Of a DNA stretch of 64,000 nucleotides, positions 63,459 to 64,000 are shown in pieces; positions within the stretch are counted from its first letter, which is position 1; every line of letters begins with the position of its first letter. The stretch is from Companilactobacillus keshanensis. GTDB lineage: Bacteria; Bacillota; Bacilli; Lactobacillales; Lactobacillaceae. A program made the translations under genes and the position numbers. The notes under the pieces were generated by a model. The model did not search any database, was not told the origin of the DNA, and saw nothing but the letters and a program-made list of their open reading frames with translations. The stretch is taken from the NCBI RefSeq assembly GCF_003946205.1, contig NZ_RHOS01000006.1, positions 62,001 through 126,000 of the forward strand. Direction: 5' to 3'.

Positions 63459-64000
63459 CTATTTCCTGATCAATATCTTATTCAAAATATTGTACATAAA
63501 AAATGACAAATAAAATCCAAGTGAATAACATAGTGTCGTAATTCCTAGGACGATAAAAAATTTATCTTGAAAAGCAGGAATAAAAACACCTAAAAAATAA
63601 ATTATTCCAGCTATTGATAAGAGTATTAGACCCAATCCTAATAAATACTTGTGAATATGAACAAAGAAAACATCCTTTTCCGTTAATTCTCCACGCTTAA
63701 ATTGCTGAATAATGTCTTTAATAGCTTGATTCTCATCATTCCCTAATTTCTTTTGATCATAAACATAATCAATCATCATTGTCTCAATTTCATTTTTTTC
63801 GTCTGTCGATACTGATAGATCACCAATAAATTCTTCTATTGAATGATAACTTTTATATAGAGGATTGATCCGCAGATGATCTATATAATTCAAAATTGAC
63901 CAAAAAGCCGCTAGCATAATGGCAAACATGTATCCAACGACAAAAACTGATTCAGTTTTCGATGGATCAATGACTGTATCTAGGTAGTAACAAACAAAAA
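63459..64000 (-). CDS. Membrane protein of unknown function, N-terminus outside window
   Basis: The frame is open from the right window edge, so at least 180 residues are present and the start is unseen; an internal ATG at 63929 lies within a hydrophobic helix (VFVVGYMFAIMLAAFWSIL) and is unlikely to be the start. After this helix comes a soluble helical stretch (about 110 residues, with EFIGDLSVSTDEKNEIETMM and QAIKDIIQQFKRGELTEKD) and two C-terminal helices (YLLGLGLILLSIAGIIYFLG; IVLGITTLCYSLGFYLSFF). Family not recognised. Confidence 0.7.
   Translation of the reverse strand, partial: FVCYYLDTVIDPSKTESVFVVGYMFAIMLAAFWSILNYIDHLRINPLYKSYHSIEEFIGDLSVSTDEKNEIETMMIDYVYDQKKLGNDENQAIKDIIQQFKRGELTEKDVFFVHIHKYLLGLGLILLSIAGIIYFLGVFIPAFQDKFFIVLGITTLCYSLGFYLSFFMYNILNKILIRK

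Overview
The window is a low-GC Firmicutes chromosome segment, almost certainly from the family Lactobacillaceae. The evidence is the gene set: pepX, an aminopeptidase C of the PepC/bleomycin-hydrolase family, pyruvate oxidase, a mannose-family PTS with a DUF956 partner, folT behind a tetrahydrofolate riboswitch, and a long gene block in Bacillus-like, origin-proximal order. Companilactobacillus would fit, but the sequence alone does not prove a genus. No tRNA, rRNA, transposase or prophage gene was seen.

Bases 1-2923 are accessory: a DHA2 drug exporter (cut by the left edge) divergent from its TetR regulator, then an azoreductase. Bases 2975-10310 hold a complete type II-A CRISPR-Cas locus, all read from the minus strand: cas9, tracrRNA, cas1, cas2, a long-form csn2, then an array of 21 identical 36-bp repeats plus one decayed terminal repeat. 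Repeat, tracrRNA architecture, Cas9 size and Csn2 size all resemble the Streptococcus thermophilus CRISPR1 system. Two spacers occur twice each in a mirrored A-B-C-B-A order, and the leader is squeezed into 26 bp after csn2.

Bases 10368-33672 are minus-strand housekeeping. They run tsaD-rimI-tsaB, folT, an acyl-ACP thioesterase, rsmI-yabA-holB-darA-tmk, yaaL-recR-ybaB-dnaX, SRP RNA, tadA, then ybxB-rplL-rplJ-rplA-rplK-nusG-secE-rpmG-sigH-rlmB-mrnC-cysS-gltX-yacL-radA-dut. In Bacillus subtilis these are two separate blocks near the origin; here they are joined at about 21.16-21.5 kb, with rpoBC not next to ybxB. dnaX carries a slippery A7 run whose -1 frame stops within four codons, which would give a gamma-like short product.

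Bases 33804-44998 are mostly plus-strand: a GNAT protein, rpiA, an aminopeptidase C, a MarR/DHA2 pair with a duplicated operator, pepX, kup, gpmA and small proteins. Bases 45279-51237 are PTS genes: a mannose-family operon (IIAB, IIC, IID, DUF956) with catabolite-repression sites, and a IICBA permease of the glucose/N-acetylglucosamine family. Between them lies a 724-bp stretch without a gene that contains an isolated Fur-like box.

Bases 51479-62330 hold a P-type cation ATPase behind a leader with an intrinsic terminator, then the pstSCAB phosphate transporter with a PHO box next to an orphan PhoB-like regulator, pyruvate oxidase under an apparent CcpA site, and an amino-acid permease. The right end (62346-64000) is a run of small uncharacterised membrane proteins, two of them paralogous; the last is cut by the window edge.
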